From Rhizobium sp. BG4 (lineage in GTDB: Bacteria; Pseudomonadota; Alphaproteobacteria; Rhizobiales; Rhizobiaceae), in assembly GCF_016864575.1 (NCBI RefSeq), contig NZ_CP044125.1, forward strand, positions 2,072,501 to 2,136,500: DNA of 64,000 bases, written 5' to 3'. Under the pieces are notes generated by a model. It was not told where the DNA came from, did no database searches, and worked only from the letters and a program-made list of their open reading frames with translations. Positions within the stretch are counted from its first letter, which is position 1. Each line of letters opens with the position of its first letter. This document shows, in pieces, positions 50,540 through 61,300 of the stretch. Position numbers and translations under genes: made by a program.

Positions 50540-52323
50540 TAGAAATCTTCCCAGTTCTCGTAAGCCAGAGCGGCTGCGCCGCCATTGGCGCGGACAGTAC
50601 TTACCCGTTGACCACGCGGCGTTCCGTAGGCGGCTGGCGCGTTTGTGGCTTTGTTGTTGAGCTTAGCCAAAGAGTGTTGCGCAAATCTAAACTGTGACAG
50701 CAGAACTCTGAGGTTTTCGGCCTCTTTGGAGAGCTTGCCGCTCGCCGCAGTGGTCTCCTCGACCATCGACGCATTATCCTGCGTCACCTGATCCATGGCG
50801 TTGACCGCCTTGTTGATCTCGTTCAGCCCGGTCGACTGTTCGCGGGCGGCGGTAACGATGGCGACGACGTTGCTGTCGATCTCGGTCACCTGCGAGACGA
50901 TCTCTTCCAGCGCATTGCCGGTTTCGCCGACCAGGGTGACGCCGCTCTTCACATGCTCGGTCGATGCGGTAATCAGCGTCTTGATTTCCTTGGCTGCGTT
51001 GGCGGAGCGCTGGGCGAGTTCGCGGACTTCCTGGGCAACGACGGCGAAGCCCTTGCCGGCCTCTCCGGCGCGGGCAGCTTCGACACCGGCGTTGAGCGCC
51101 AGAAGATTGGTCTGGAAGGCGATCTCGTCGATGACGCTGATGATGTTGCTGATCTCGCGCGACGAGTTGGCGATCTGATCCATGGCGCCGATGGCCTTGC
51201 GGACGATGCTGCCGGAGTGCCCGGCGCCTAGCTTGGTCTTGGCCACCAGTTCGCCAGCCTCGCCGGCGCGCTTGGCGCTGTCGGCGACCGTCTGGGTGAT
51301 CTCCTCGAGAGCAGCCGCAGTCTCCTCGACGGTCGCGGCCTGGCGCTCGGTGCGGCGGGAGAGCTCATCGGCTGCGATGCTCATCTCGCGGGAGCCGTGG
51401 GCGATCGCGTCGGTATTTTCGGCAACGGTGCGCATGGCATCGCCCAGCCGCTCGACGGCGCTGTTGAAGTCGATGCGGACCTTGTCGAGGGCGGGGAGGA
51501 AGGGCGTGTCGATCAAGCCGGTAAGATCGCCGGCGGCGAGTTTCGTCAGGCCCTGGCCGAGCTCGTCGACGGCGTGGACACGGCTGGTGATGTCGGTCGC
51601 GAACTTGACGACCTTGAAGACGCGGCCGTTCATGTCGAAGATCGGGTTGTAGGATGCCTGGATCCAGACGACCTTGCCGCCCTTGCCGATGCGCTTGAAC
51701 TCTTCGGCGACGAACTGGCCGGACGCGAGCTTGGCCCAGAATTCGCGGTAGGCGGGCGAGCCGGTATAGGCCGGCTCGCAGAACATGCTGTGGTGCTTGC
51801 CGCGGATTTCGTCGAGCCTGTAGCCCACGACGTCAAGGAAGTTGCCGTTGGCGGTGAGGATCTCGCCGGCCGGGGTGAATTCGATCACGGCCTGGGCGCG
51901 GGAGATCGCTTCGATCTTGCCGATGGCATTCGCCGACTCGAGCTTGGTCGCAGTGACATCGGTCGCAAACTTGACGACCTTGTAGGGCTTGCCGTTGGAC
52001 AGAAGCGGGTTGTAGGTCGCCTGGATCCAGACTTCGCGGCCGCCCTTGCCGATGCGGCGGTATTCGCCGGCGTCAAATTCGCCGCGGCCGAGCTTTGCCC
52101 AGAAATCCTTGTAGGCCTGCGAGGCGACGTATTCCGGCTCGCAGAAGATGCGGTGGTGCTTGCCGACAATTTCGGAAAGCTCGTAGCCGACGGTGCGGCA
52201 GAAGTTTTCGTTGGCGGTGAGGATATTGCCCTGCAGGTCGAATTCAATGACGGCCTGCGATCTGTTGAGCGCCGAGAACATCGCCTTGGCGTCGGTTCCT
52301 GAAACTATTGAAAATAACGGCAT
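50539..52323 (-). CDS. soluble methyl-accepting chemotaxis protein with two PAS domains
   Basis: A 594-residue paralogue of the receptor at 47990-49747. Two N-terminal PAS domains hold [15 protein letters not shown] and [16 protein letters not shown], each followed by the IWIQA/VWIQA segment and [11 protein letters not shown] or [11 protein letters not shown]; the signalling domain has [35 protein letters not shown]. The C terminus YENWEDF is a tether-like pentapeptide. No membrane segment is present. The ATG has an AGGGA site. It is translationally coupled to cheW. The ligand is unknown, but the two Cys/His-containing PAS motifs suggest redox or oxygen sensing. Confidence 0.87.
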   Translation of the reverse strand: MPLFSIVSGTDAKAMFSALNRSQAVIEFDLQGNILTANENFCRTVGYELSEIVGKHHRIFCEPEYVASQAYKDFWAKLGRGEFDAGEYRRIGKGGREVWIQATYNPLLSNGKPYKVVKFATDVTATKLESANAIGKIEAISRAQAVIEFTPAGEILTANGNFLDVVGYRLDEIRGKHHSMFCEPAYTGSPAYREFWAKLASGQFVAEEFKRIGKGGKVVWIQASYNPIFDMNGRVFKVVKFATDITSRVHAVDELGQGLTKLAAGDLTGLIDTPFLPALDKVRIDFNSAVERLGDAMRTVAENTDAIAHGSREMSIAADELSRRTERQAATVEETAAALEEITQTVADSAKRAGEAGELVAKTKLGAGHSGSIVRKAIGAMDQIANSSREISNIISVIDEIAFQTNLLALNAGVEAARAGEAGKGFAVVAQEVRELAQRSANAAKEIKTLITASTEHVKSGVTLVGETGNALEEIVSQVTEIDSNVVAIVTAAREQSTGLNEINKAVNAMDQVTQDNASMVEETTAASGKLSKEAENLRVLLSQFRFAQHSLAKLNNKATNAPAAYGTPRGQRVSTVRANGGAAALAYENWEDF

Positions 52324-52576
52324 CGTCGTCCCTTATGGAGGCTGCGCCTCAGGCGATACGGGGGCGGCTCTCTTGCCGGAACAGGGCAACAGGTGTCCGC
52401 ACCTGCATCGCATCCGGTGCGGCAGGTCTGAGCTCAAATAAATCCTGAAAACCCGGCTCCTGCCCCCGCAAATACGCCCTGGTGTTTCTACTAAAGTAAT
52501 ATAATTATTTAGATTAAGAATGAGTAACTGCGGCATTTTACTGCCGCATATTAGTAATGTTTTCCTGAGGATAGTC

Positions 52577-52610
52577 GAAAATACTTCCCCGGAGTTGCGG
52601 CCGGGGAAGT
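52577..52610 (-). terminator. terminator after rocD
   Basis: On the minus strand ACTTCCCCGG pairs with CCGGGGAAGT around an eight-base loop, followed by ATTTTC. It starts about 12 bases after the rocD stop. The T-run is short. Confidence 0.65.
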
Positions 52611-52621
52611 GGCTGCAGACT

Positions 52622-53821
52622 TCAGGTAATCGTCTTTTCGATCTGCTCGACAGCCCACTCGACCTGCTCCTTGGTGACGACCAGCGGAGGGGCGAGGCGA
52701 ATCGTGTTCTCGTGGGTATCCTTGGCGAGCAGGCCGCGCTCCTTGAGACCGTAGCAATACTGGCGGGCGCCACCTGCTTCCGGCTCCAGCTCGACGGCCA
52801 GCATCAGGCCGCGGCCGCGAACATCCTTGACGATGTTGGAGCGAATCGAGCGCAGGCCTTCGAGGAAGTAGTCACCCATCTTCTCGGCATTCTCGATCAT
52901 GCCTTCTTCGGTCAAGACCTTGAGCGCGGTACGGGCGACGGCGCAGGCGAGCGGGTTGCCGCCGAAGGTCGAGCCGTGCTGGCCGGGCTTCAGGACGCCG
53001 AGGACTTCGCTGTTCGAGAGAACGGCGGAAACCGGATAGAAGCCGCCGGAGAGCGCCTTGCCGATCAGCGTCACGTCGGCTTCGATGCCTTCATGCTCTT
53101 CGGCAAGCAGCTTGCCGGTGCGGCCGAGGCCGGTCTGGATCTCGTCGAGGATCAGCGTGACGTTATGCTGGGTGCAGAGCTCGCGGACGCGCTTGAAATA
53201 GCCCGCCGGCGGGATCTTGACGCCGGCTTCGCCCTGGATCGGCTCGATAAGGGCGGCAACTGTGTTCTCGTTGATGGCGGCGGCAAAGGCGTCGGCATCG
53301 CCGAAGGCAATGGTGCGGAAGCCCGGGGTGAAGGGTCCAAAGCCGGTGCGCGCATCGGGATCGGTCGAGAAGCTGATGATGCTCAGCGTGCGGCCGTGGA
53401 AGTTGTCCGAGCAGACGATGATCTCGGCCTTGCCCTCCGGCACGCCCTTCACTTCGTAGCCCCATTTGCGGACCGCCTTGATGGCAGTTTCGACGGCTTC
53501 GGCACCGGAGTTCATCGGCAGGATCTTGTGCGAGCCGGTGAGGGCTGCAAGCTCTTCGTAGAGATAGGCCAGCTGGTCGTTGCGGAAGGCACGCGACGTC
53601 AGCGTCAGGCGCCCGGCCTGCTCGACCATGGCGGCGAGGATCTTCGGATGGCAGTGGCCCTGGTTGACCGCCGAGTATGCCGAGAGGCAGTCGAGATAGC
53701 GCTTGCCGTCGGTATCCCAGACGTAAACGCCTTCGCCGCGTGTCAGGACGACGTCGAGCGGCTTGTAGTTATGGGCGCCGAGCCGCTGTTCGGTGGCGAT
53801 CAGGCTTTCAGATGCGTTCAT
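52622..53821 (-). CDS. rocD: ornithine aminotransferase
   Basis: PLP-dependent enzyme of 399 residues that converts ornithine and 2-oxoglutarate to glutamate semialdehyde and glutamate. The N terminus [21 protein letters not shown] and the segment [20 protein letters not shown] are typical of RocD, and [18 protein letters not shown] plus [16 protein letters not shown] contain the PLP-contacting Asp and Schiff-base Lys. [15 protein letters not shown] is also conserved. It follows the arginase gene by 17 bases in the same direction, forming an arginine catabolic operon. The product enters the proline/glutamate pathway. Confidence 0.95.
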   Translation of the reverse strand: MNASESLIATEQRLGAHNYKPLDVVLTRGEGVYVWDTDGKRYLDCLSAYSAVNQGHCHPKILAAMVEQAGRLTLTSRAFRNDQLAYLYEELAALTGSHKILPMNSGAEAVETAIKAVRKWGYEVKGVPEGKAEIIVCSDNFHGRTLSIISFSTDPDARTGFGPFTPGFRTIAFGDADAFAAAINENTVAALIEPIQGEAGVKIPPAGYFKRVRELCTQHNVTLILDEIQTGLGRTGKLLAEEHEGIEADVTLIGKALSGGFYPVSAVLSNSEVLGVLKPGQHGSTFGGNPLACAVARTALKVLTEEGMIENAEKMGDYFLEGLRSIRSNIVKDVRGRGLMLAVELEPEAGGARQYCYGLKERGLLAKDTHENTIRLAPPLVVTKEQVEWAVEQIEKTIT

Positions 53822-53838
53822 GGCCGTGTTCCCTCAGA

Positions 53839-54774
53839 TTATGCGGCGCGTGTCGGACGGTCGAAGATACGGCGGCCGAAGAGGCTTGCCGTCAGCTCGA
53901 CGAGAACGCGGGCACTCTTGCCGCGGTCGTCGAGGAATGGATTGAGCTCGACGAGATCGAGCGAGGAGACGAGGCCGCTGTCGGAGAGCATCTCCATGAC
54001 CAGGTGGGCTTCGCGGAAGGTGGCGCCGCCCGGAACCGTCGTGCCGACACCGGGCGCGATATCGGGATCGAGGAAGTCGACGTCCAGGCTGACATGGAGA
54101 AGGCCGTTCGCCGCTTCGACGGCAGCCAGGATCTGCTTCATGATCGCGGCAATGCCCTGCTCGTCGATAGAGCGCATGTCGAAGACGTTGACGCCGTGCT
54201 GCTTGATCAGCACGCGCTCAGGCGCGTCGACGGAGCGGATGCCGACCTGGAAGACATGGCGGGGATCGACGAAGGGGCGGTTCTTCGGCAAGATTTCGGC
54301 AAATTCTGCGTTGCCGCTGAAGAAAGCCACAGGCATGCCGTGGATGTTGCCGGAGGGTGAGGTTTCCGGCGTGTTGAAATCGGAATGGGCATCGAGCCAG
54401 ATGACGAAGAGCGGACGGCCCTTTTCGGCGGCATAGCGCGCCATGCCGGAAACACTGCCCATGGACAGAGCATGGTCGCCGCCCAGGATCAGCGGGAAGC
54501 GGCCGGCGGCTGCGGCCTCGTAGGTGCTTGCTTCCAGAGCGCGGGTGAAAGCGCCGACGATGCGCAGGTTATGGGCGTTCGGATGGTTCGGCAGATCGCG
54601 GGCGGGGACGATCTGCAGGTCGCCTTCATCCTTCACGTCGTGGCCAAGCTCGATCAGCGTCTGGTCGATACCGGCGATGCGCAGCGCTGCCGGGCCCATG
54701 GCCGCGCCTCTGCGGCCGGAGCCTTCTTCGAGGGGAACACCAATGAGGGTGACTGCGCGCGACTGAACGTCCAT
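53839..54774 (-). CDS. rocF: arginase
   Basis: Manganese enzyme of 311 residues that hydrolyses arginine to ornithine and urea. Metal-ligand motifs are complete: LGGDHALSMGS, WLDAHSDFNTPE and VSLDVDFLDPDIAPGVGT. LIGVPLEEGSGRRGAAMGPAALR is a conserved N-terminal element. ATG at 54774 has a GGAG site about six bases upstream and matches the family start; an upstream in-frame start at 54879 would add a hydrophobic extension inside the control region. It is first in an operon with rocD and divergent from an Lrp-type regulator. Confidence 0.95.
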   Translation of the reverse strand: MDVQSRAVTLIGVPLEEGSGRRGAAMGPAALRIAGIDQTLIELGHDVKDEGDLQIVPARDLPNHPNAHNLRIVGAFTRALEASTYEAAAAGRFPLILGGDHALSMGSVSGMARYAAEKGRPLFVIWLDAHSDFNTPETSPSGNIHGMPVAFFSGNAEFAEILPKNRPFVDPRHVFQVGIRSVDAPERVLIKQHGVNVFDMRSIDEQGIAAIMKQILAAVEAANGLLHVSLDVDFLDPDIAPGVGTTVPGGATFREAHLVMEMLSDSGLVSSLDLVELNPFLDDRGKSARVLVELTASLFGRRIFDRPTRAA

Positions 54775-54902
54775 TCCGGGCTCCGTTTCCGAGTTTCGAG
54801 TTGCATATTCGGCTATCGGCGCGGCGGCAAAAAGATGGAAAATTGCCAAAAGAAAAGCGCCATTGTACAGATTGATCACATCGTTTGAGCAAAGTGAACA
54901 TC

Positions 54903-55331
54903 ATGGATGATCTGGATCAGGAACTACTGAGCGCGCTGCGCCACAATGCGCGCACGCCGGTATCGTCGCTTGCGGCGATGACCGGCGCGTCACGCGCTAC
55001 CGTGGCGGCCCGTATCGACCGGCTGGTAGCGAATGGCACGATTGCCGCCTTCACCATCCGCACCGGTCATGAAGTGCGCTCGGCCGGTGTCCGGGCCATC
55101 ATTCTCATCGAGGTTCTCGGCAAGCTCGCCGACAAGGTGGCCGATCAGCTGCGCGGTCTTCCGCAGGTGCGCGCGCTTCACAGCACCAACGGCAAATGGG
55201 ACTTCATCGCCGAACTGGAAGACCGTGACCTGGTTTCCTTCGACGAGACGCTCCGGCGCATCCGCCTGATCGACGGCATCAACGTTACCGAGACCAACAT
55301 CCTGCTGAAGACCAGCAAGACGGTGTTCTGA
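54903..55331 (+). CDS. Lrp/AsnC family transcriptional regulator
   Basis: A regulator of 142 residues. The helix-turn-helix is LDQELLSALRHNARTPVSSLAAMTGASRATVAARIDRL, and the C-terminal RAM domain spans about residues 65-140 (VRAIILIEVLGKLADKVADQLRGLPQVRALHSTNGKWDF). It is divergent from arginase-ornithine aminotransferase, the usual place for the local activator of arginine catabolism in rhizobia; arginine or ornithine as effector is inferred. The ATG at 54903 is used; in-frame TTG (54885) and GTG (54894) are possible. It converges with tamB, ending one base before it. Confidence 0.87.
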   Translation: MDDLDQELLSALRHNARTPVSSLAAMTGASRATVAARIDRLVANGTIAAFTIRTGHEVRSAGVRAIILIEVLGKLADKVADQLRGLPQVRALHSTNGKWDFIAELEDRDLVSFDETLRRIRLIDGINVTETNILLKTSKTVF

Positions 55332-58300
55332 TCAGTATTCGTGCTCGTAGACGACGCCTGCTTCGCCAGAGCCGTTGCCGCCGGCCGCGCCACGCAGCTT
55401 CACGCCGCGGCCGACATCGAGATTGATGACCGCCTTGGCGCCAGCTTCGCCACCCTGCTGCAGCTCGAAATAGGTGCGCTCGTTGAGATAGCGGCCGACG
55501 CTGACGCTGGTCTGGCCCTTTTCGTCGGTACTGATGTCGAGATCGTCGACGCCGAGCTGATTGCGCAGGCCTTCGAAGAGCGAGGTTGAACGGCCGCCCG
55601 CCAGCTGGCTGACGGCATCGGCAAGCTGGGCGATCTGCACCGGCGAGAGCTTCGACATCGACTGACCGAAGATCAGCTGCGCCAGCACTTCGTCCTGCGG
55701 AAGGGCGGGGGAGGAGGAGAAGGTAATGGCGGGATCGGTGGCGAGACCCGCGACATCGACGGTCAGCGTCGTCGTGCCCGATGTCGAGCTTGCTTCCATG
55801 TCGAGCGCCGGTGTCAGGTCGCCGGCGAAGGTGATGCGGCTCTTGTCGGTGAAGTTCATGCGCCGATTGAGGATCGTCAGGCGGCCGCGCCGCATGGTGA
55901 AGCCGCCGGAGACGACGGGCGAGGCTGCCGTTCCCTTGATCGTGACGCTGCCGCCGAGCTCGGAATCGATGCCGCGGCCGCGGACGAAGATCTGCGAGGG
56001 CGCATCGAGCCGCAGGTCGAGGGCGATGGTCGAGGATTTCTGGCTGGCGCCCTGGTTGCCTTCGTCGCGCAGCTGGGCGCGAACGGCGGCAGGCGCATGG
56101 ATATGCTTGATGTTGATCTCGCGCAGCGATGTCGGCAGCTTTTCCGGTACCGTGATCGATGCCTTTTCGAGATTGAGGCGGCCGCTCAGCGTCGGATTGG
56201 AGAGCAGCGGGCCGCGCATGCCGAGCGTGCCATCCACCGTGGCGACAACCAGCGTGCCGTCGACATAGACGGCCTTGTCGAGCTTCACCTCGATATTGAC
56301 GGGGTAGCCGCTGTTCGGCTGGATGCCAACCGTGCCGCTGGCAGAGATGGCACCGCCGCTGGCGAGATTGGCGCTGAAGCGGGAAATAGTCGCCTGCTGA
56401 CCATTCATGGTGATGTTGGCGGTCAGGTTGTTGAGCGCCAGATTGCGGCGCACGTCGACGAGCTTGGCGCCGCTGGTGTTGATCGTGCCGTTGATCACGG
56501 GACCACCGGCGTTGCCGGTGATGCGCAGATCGATATCTGCGGCACCATCGGCGACAAGGCCCTGCTGGGCGAGTTGCGCGCCGAGAATGGCGAAGGGGAG
56601 ATTGCCCTTGAACTGCAGGTTCAGGGCGCGCTGGCCCGCTATGCCGACGCTGCCGCCACCCTTCATCGACAGGCCGCCTTCGCCGCTGAGACCGGTATCG
56701 ATCGTCAGGGTTTGCCCTGCAAGCTTGCCATCGGCGGTGATGCCGAGCGGCGCGAGCCCTGCGCTCTTCGTCTGGCTGGTCGCGGCATTCTTCCAGTTCA
56801 GCTTGAAATCGACATTCGGGATCGGCAGCTTTCCGGCGGCGCTTGCACTGCCCGAGATCGCGCCCTCGGCGCCGAGACCGGGAACGAAAGCGTTAGCGAT
56901 GCCGGCCGGCAGATTGGCGATATCGGCATTGGCCTTCAGCGAATTGGCATCGGGGCCCGCGACCGTGAAGCTGCCCTTGCCCTTCAGGGACAGGGCGCCG
57001 CTGCCGCTGGCATTGACGTTGAAATTCAGCGTGTTGCCCGACAGCGTCCCATCGGCCGAGACGCCAAGGCCGGTGACGTTGGCGGCTTTCGTATGGCTCG
57101 TGGCCGCGTTCTTCCAGGTCACCTTGAAATCTGCAGCGGGGTTCGGAAGCTTGCCGGATGCCTTGGCGGTGCCGGAGATCAGGCCCTCGGCGCCGAGGCC
57201 GGGAACGAAGGGATTGGCGAGACCGGCCGGGACGCTGCTGATATCGGCATCGACATTCAGCATATTCGCATCCGGGCCGGAGACGATGAAGTTGCCATTG
57301 GCCTTCAGGGAGAGGCTGTTGGTGCCGCTTGCCGTGGCATCGAAATCGAGCTTGTCGTCGGCGAACTTGCCCTTGGCCGAGACATCGAAGCTTGCAAGCT
57401 TTGCCTTCTTTGTCTGGTCGGTCGCGGCATCGCTCCAGGTCAGGTTGAAGTCGGCAGTCGGCCGCGGCAGCTTGCCGGATGCCTTGGCGGTGCCGGAGAT
57501 CAGGCCTTCGGCACCGAGGCCAGGAACGAAGGGATTGGCGAGGCCGGCAGGCAGATTGCTGACGGTTGCATCGACCGAGATCGCGTTGGCATCGGGGCCT
57601 GCGACCGTGAAATTGCCGAGCGCCTTCAGCGACAGGCTGTTCTTGCCGCTGGCGGCCGCATCGAAGTCCAGCCTGTTATCGGCGAACTTGCCCTTGGCCG
57701 TCACGTCGAAGCTGGCGAGCTTTGCCTTTTTCGTCTGATCGGTTGCGGCATTGGCCCAGGTCAGGTCGAAATCGGCGGTCGGCGCCGGAAGCTTGCCCTT
57801 GGCCTTGGCCGTGCCCGAGATCAGGCCCTCGGCGCCGAGGCCCGGCACGAACGGGTTTGCGAGACCGGCGGGGACGTTGCTGAGCGTCGCGTCGACTGAG
57901 AGCGTGTTGGCATCCGGTCCGGCGACGGTGAAATCGCCGAGAGCCTTGAGAGACAGGCTGTTGGCGCCGTCGGCGCTGGCGTCGAAATTGAGCTTGTTGT
58001 CGGCAAACTTGCCCTTGGCGGAGACGTCGAAGCTGGCGAGACCGGCCTTTTTCGTCTGGCCGGTTGCTGCGTCAGTCCAGGCAAGATCGAAGTCGGCGGC
58101 CGGGCGCGGCAGTCTGCCACTCGCCTTTGCCGTTCCGGAAATCATGCCTTCGGCTGCCAGATCCGGAACGAAGCCGTTGGCGAGGGATGCGGGGACATTG
58201 CTGACGGTCGCATCGACGGAGAGAGTGTTGGCCTGAAGGCCGGAAACGATGAAATTGCCGGTCGCCTTGAGGCTCAAATCCTTGGCGCCCGCCGCATCGA

Positions 58301-61300
58301 CGGTGAAATCGAGCGTGTCTCCGGCGAAGGTGCCGTTTGCCGTTATGCCAAGCTTGGCGAGCCCGGCTTTGACGGTCTGGGTGGTTGCAGCGTCCTTCCA
58401 GGTCACCTTGAAATCGGCGGTCGGTTGCGGAAGCTTGCCAGATGCCTTTGCCGTTCCCGAGATGATGCCCTCGGCGCCTAGATCGGGAACGAAGGCATTG
58501 GCGAGAGCAGCCGGCACATTGGCGATCTCGGCATCGACGGATAGCGCCTGCGCATCAGCGCCCGCCACCGTGTAATTGCCCGAAGCCTTCAGCGACAGCT
58601 TCTTGTCGCCTGCCGCGGTGGTCTCGAAATCCAGGCGGTTATCGGCAAACTTGCCGCCAGCCTCGATCGCGAAGCCGGAAAGGCCGGCAGCCTTGGTGTG
58701 GCTGGTCGCGGCATCCTTCCAGTCGAGCTTGAAATTGGCGAGCGGTGCCGCGGGCGTGCCGGTTACCGTGACCGTGCCCGAGATGGTCCCGGCCGCTTCG
58801 AGTTTGGGCACGAAGGTGTTCGCGAGGCTTGCCGGCAGGTCCTTGATCGTGGCGTTGATATCGAGTGTTTCCCCGGCCGAGCCGGAGACGCTGACCGAGC
58901 CGTCGCCGGTGCGGATCGTCAGGCCGTCGAGCTTCGCAGCGCCACCCGAGATGGTGACTGCCGTCGGTGCAGCCAGGTCGACTGCAATGTTGCGCGGCTT
59001 GGCGGAGAGCTGGTTCAGCTCGATCTTCATGTCGCCGCCATTGGTCTCGACGGCACCGGCCGCGACCAGTGGATTAGCGTCATAGATCGACGACAGATCG
59101 AAATTTGTCCGGTTCTGCTGCTGGGTGAAATTCAGCGCCAGACCGCTGATCACATTGGCGCCCGACGAAATCTCGTCGGCCTTGACGACGCCGCTGGCGG
59201 CGAAGGCCTTGAGGTCGCTGATCGTCACATCGATATCGGGCCGGACGAGCGAGAGGCCGTCGCGGCGGATGCCGCTGCCGCTTGCCTTGGCGGCGATCGA
59301 AATCTTGCCGCCGTCATTGGCGATGTCGAAGCCGCCCTTGAGGTCGCCCTCGGCACGCTGACCGGCAAGCGCCGCAAGCAAGCCAACATCGGGGAAATCG
59401 AAGCTCAGCTTGCCGCTCGGCAGGAAGGATGGCGTCAGTTCGATATTGCCGTTCAGCTTGTTGGCGCCGGCCTCGACGGAGATCGACGGGATGCTGGTGA
59501 TGCCGTCCTTGGAAAGGGCGTTGGCATTGATCGTCAGCGGCTGGCCGTCGATCGCGCCCTTCGCCTCGATCGTTGCCTGCGGTGCGGCTGGGTCGGCGGT
59601 GCCGGTGATGTTGACGTCAAGGTTCGAAAGCGTGCGGTCGACCGTATGCAGCGTCGCCGACTTGAGATTGGCCTTGATCGCAAGGGCCGAGAGCGCGCCG
59701 CTGACATTGACCGTGTAACCGACTTCACCGCTGGCGTTCTCGGCGAGCTTGCCGATATCGGGCAGGCGTCCGCTGAGATCCGCAGCCAGCGTGTCGCCGT
59801 CAAGCGTCACGTTGCCGGCTGTTTCGATCGTGCCGGATTTCACGATGAGGTTCGACAGGTTGATCTTCGACGGGATCGTGCCGGCGACCTGGGTTTCGAT
59901 CGAGATCGGCGTGTCGAAGCGTGGAGCGACGGCGGGCGGGAGGGCGGCCGGCTCGATGGTCAGCTTGGCATTGCCCGTCAGTGCCTGGCTTGCCAGCCGG
60001 TAGGTGCCGTTGACGCTGCCGCTGGCATTGGCGCTTTCGAGCGTCGTGCCGTTGAAGCCGATGCTGTCAGGGGCAATCTGGATGGGGGCAGCGAGCGTGA
60101 CCGGGCCCTGAACTGCGCGGTTGAGGTTCGGATCGAGGAAAGCCGTATCGCCGGCCACCAGCCGGATCTGTACGCCACCGCTGCGCTTGGCGATGTTGAA
60201 CGCGTCGCTCTTGGCTGTGAGCTTGACGTTGCTTGCCGTTGCCTGCGGCAAGGTGACGGCGTCGAGCGAGGCGCTCGCGTTCAGGCGGGCTGCCTGGGCA
60301 TCGCCCGTCAGCGCCAGATTGAGGCCGCTGATCAGGAAGCGCGCCTCGCCCTTTTCGAGAGGCCAGCGGAAATCGACCGGACCCGACGTGCCGAGCACAT
60401 TGGCGTTGAGGCTGTTGTTGCCGGCGGGATCGAGCGTGCCGGAGGCGGCGATGACCACCGAGCCGGTTGCGAGATTGCCGGTCTGGATGTCGATCTTGCC
60501 CTTGTTGTCGAAGGTGGCGGCCAGATCGATATTCGTTTGGCCGGCAAAGAGCGGACGGAAGGGCGGGGGAAGCAGCGAGCTCAGGTCGCCGCCGCCTTTC
60601 AGGTTCAGCTGGTGAAGCCCCTCAGGCGTCAGGACATGCTGGCCCTCGATTGAGGCGCGCGGCTGACCATCGAGCGAGGCCTGCAGCTTGGCCTTCCAGT
60701 TGGAGATCGGTCCGTCGCCGTCGATGGCGACATTGACGGCAGGTTCGCCCGGCAAAGACAGCAGCGTTGCCAGAAGCCCGCCCTTGGGCTCGGCCACCTG
60801 CGCCTTCAGCCGCAGCTGATTTTCTCCAGGGATGAAGGCGACGTCGGCGCTGAGCTTGGCGTCCGGCACGGACTGGCGGTTGACGTTGATGACGGCATGG
60901 CCGCCGTCCTGGTCGGCCTGCACATTGCCGTTCGCCGTCAGCGTGAAGGCGCGTCCGGCCAGCTGTTCGCTGAGATTGATCTGCGGCAGCGCAATGTTGT
61001 CGATGGCGATCTTGATCGGCAGTTTGAAGCCGCCTTCCTCGCCGGTATCGGGCGGGGAGGGCAGGGTGCGGATCGGCTTACGCACGACGGTCACCGACTG
61101 GATGCCGATCTGCTTGGCGTGGAAGGTGCCGGTCAGAAGTGCCAGCGGGTTCCAGTTGATCGAGATGCCGCGGGCTTCGGCAAAGACACCGCGCGTATCG
61201 GAAATCGTCACCTGCGCCGCATCGAGACCGCCGGTCAGCAGACTGCCGGGCTCGCGGATCGCGATGTTCATGTCGCGGTTGGAGATGATCTCGGCGACCT

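Noticed and set aside
56550..58785. CRISPR array or satellite repeat
   Set aside because: Units are about 320 bp, diverged, and keep the tamB reading frame; there are no spacers.
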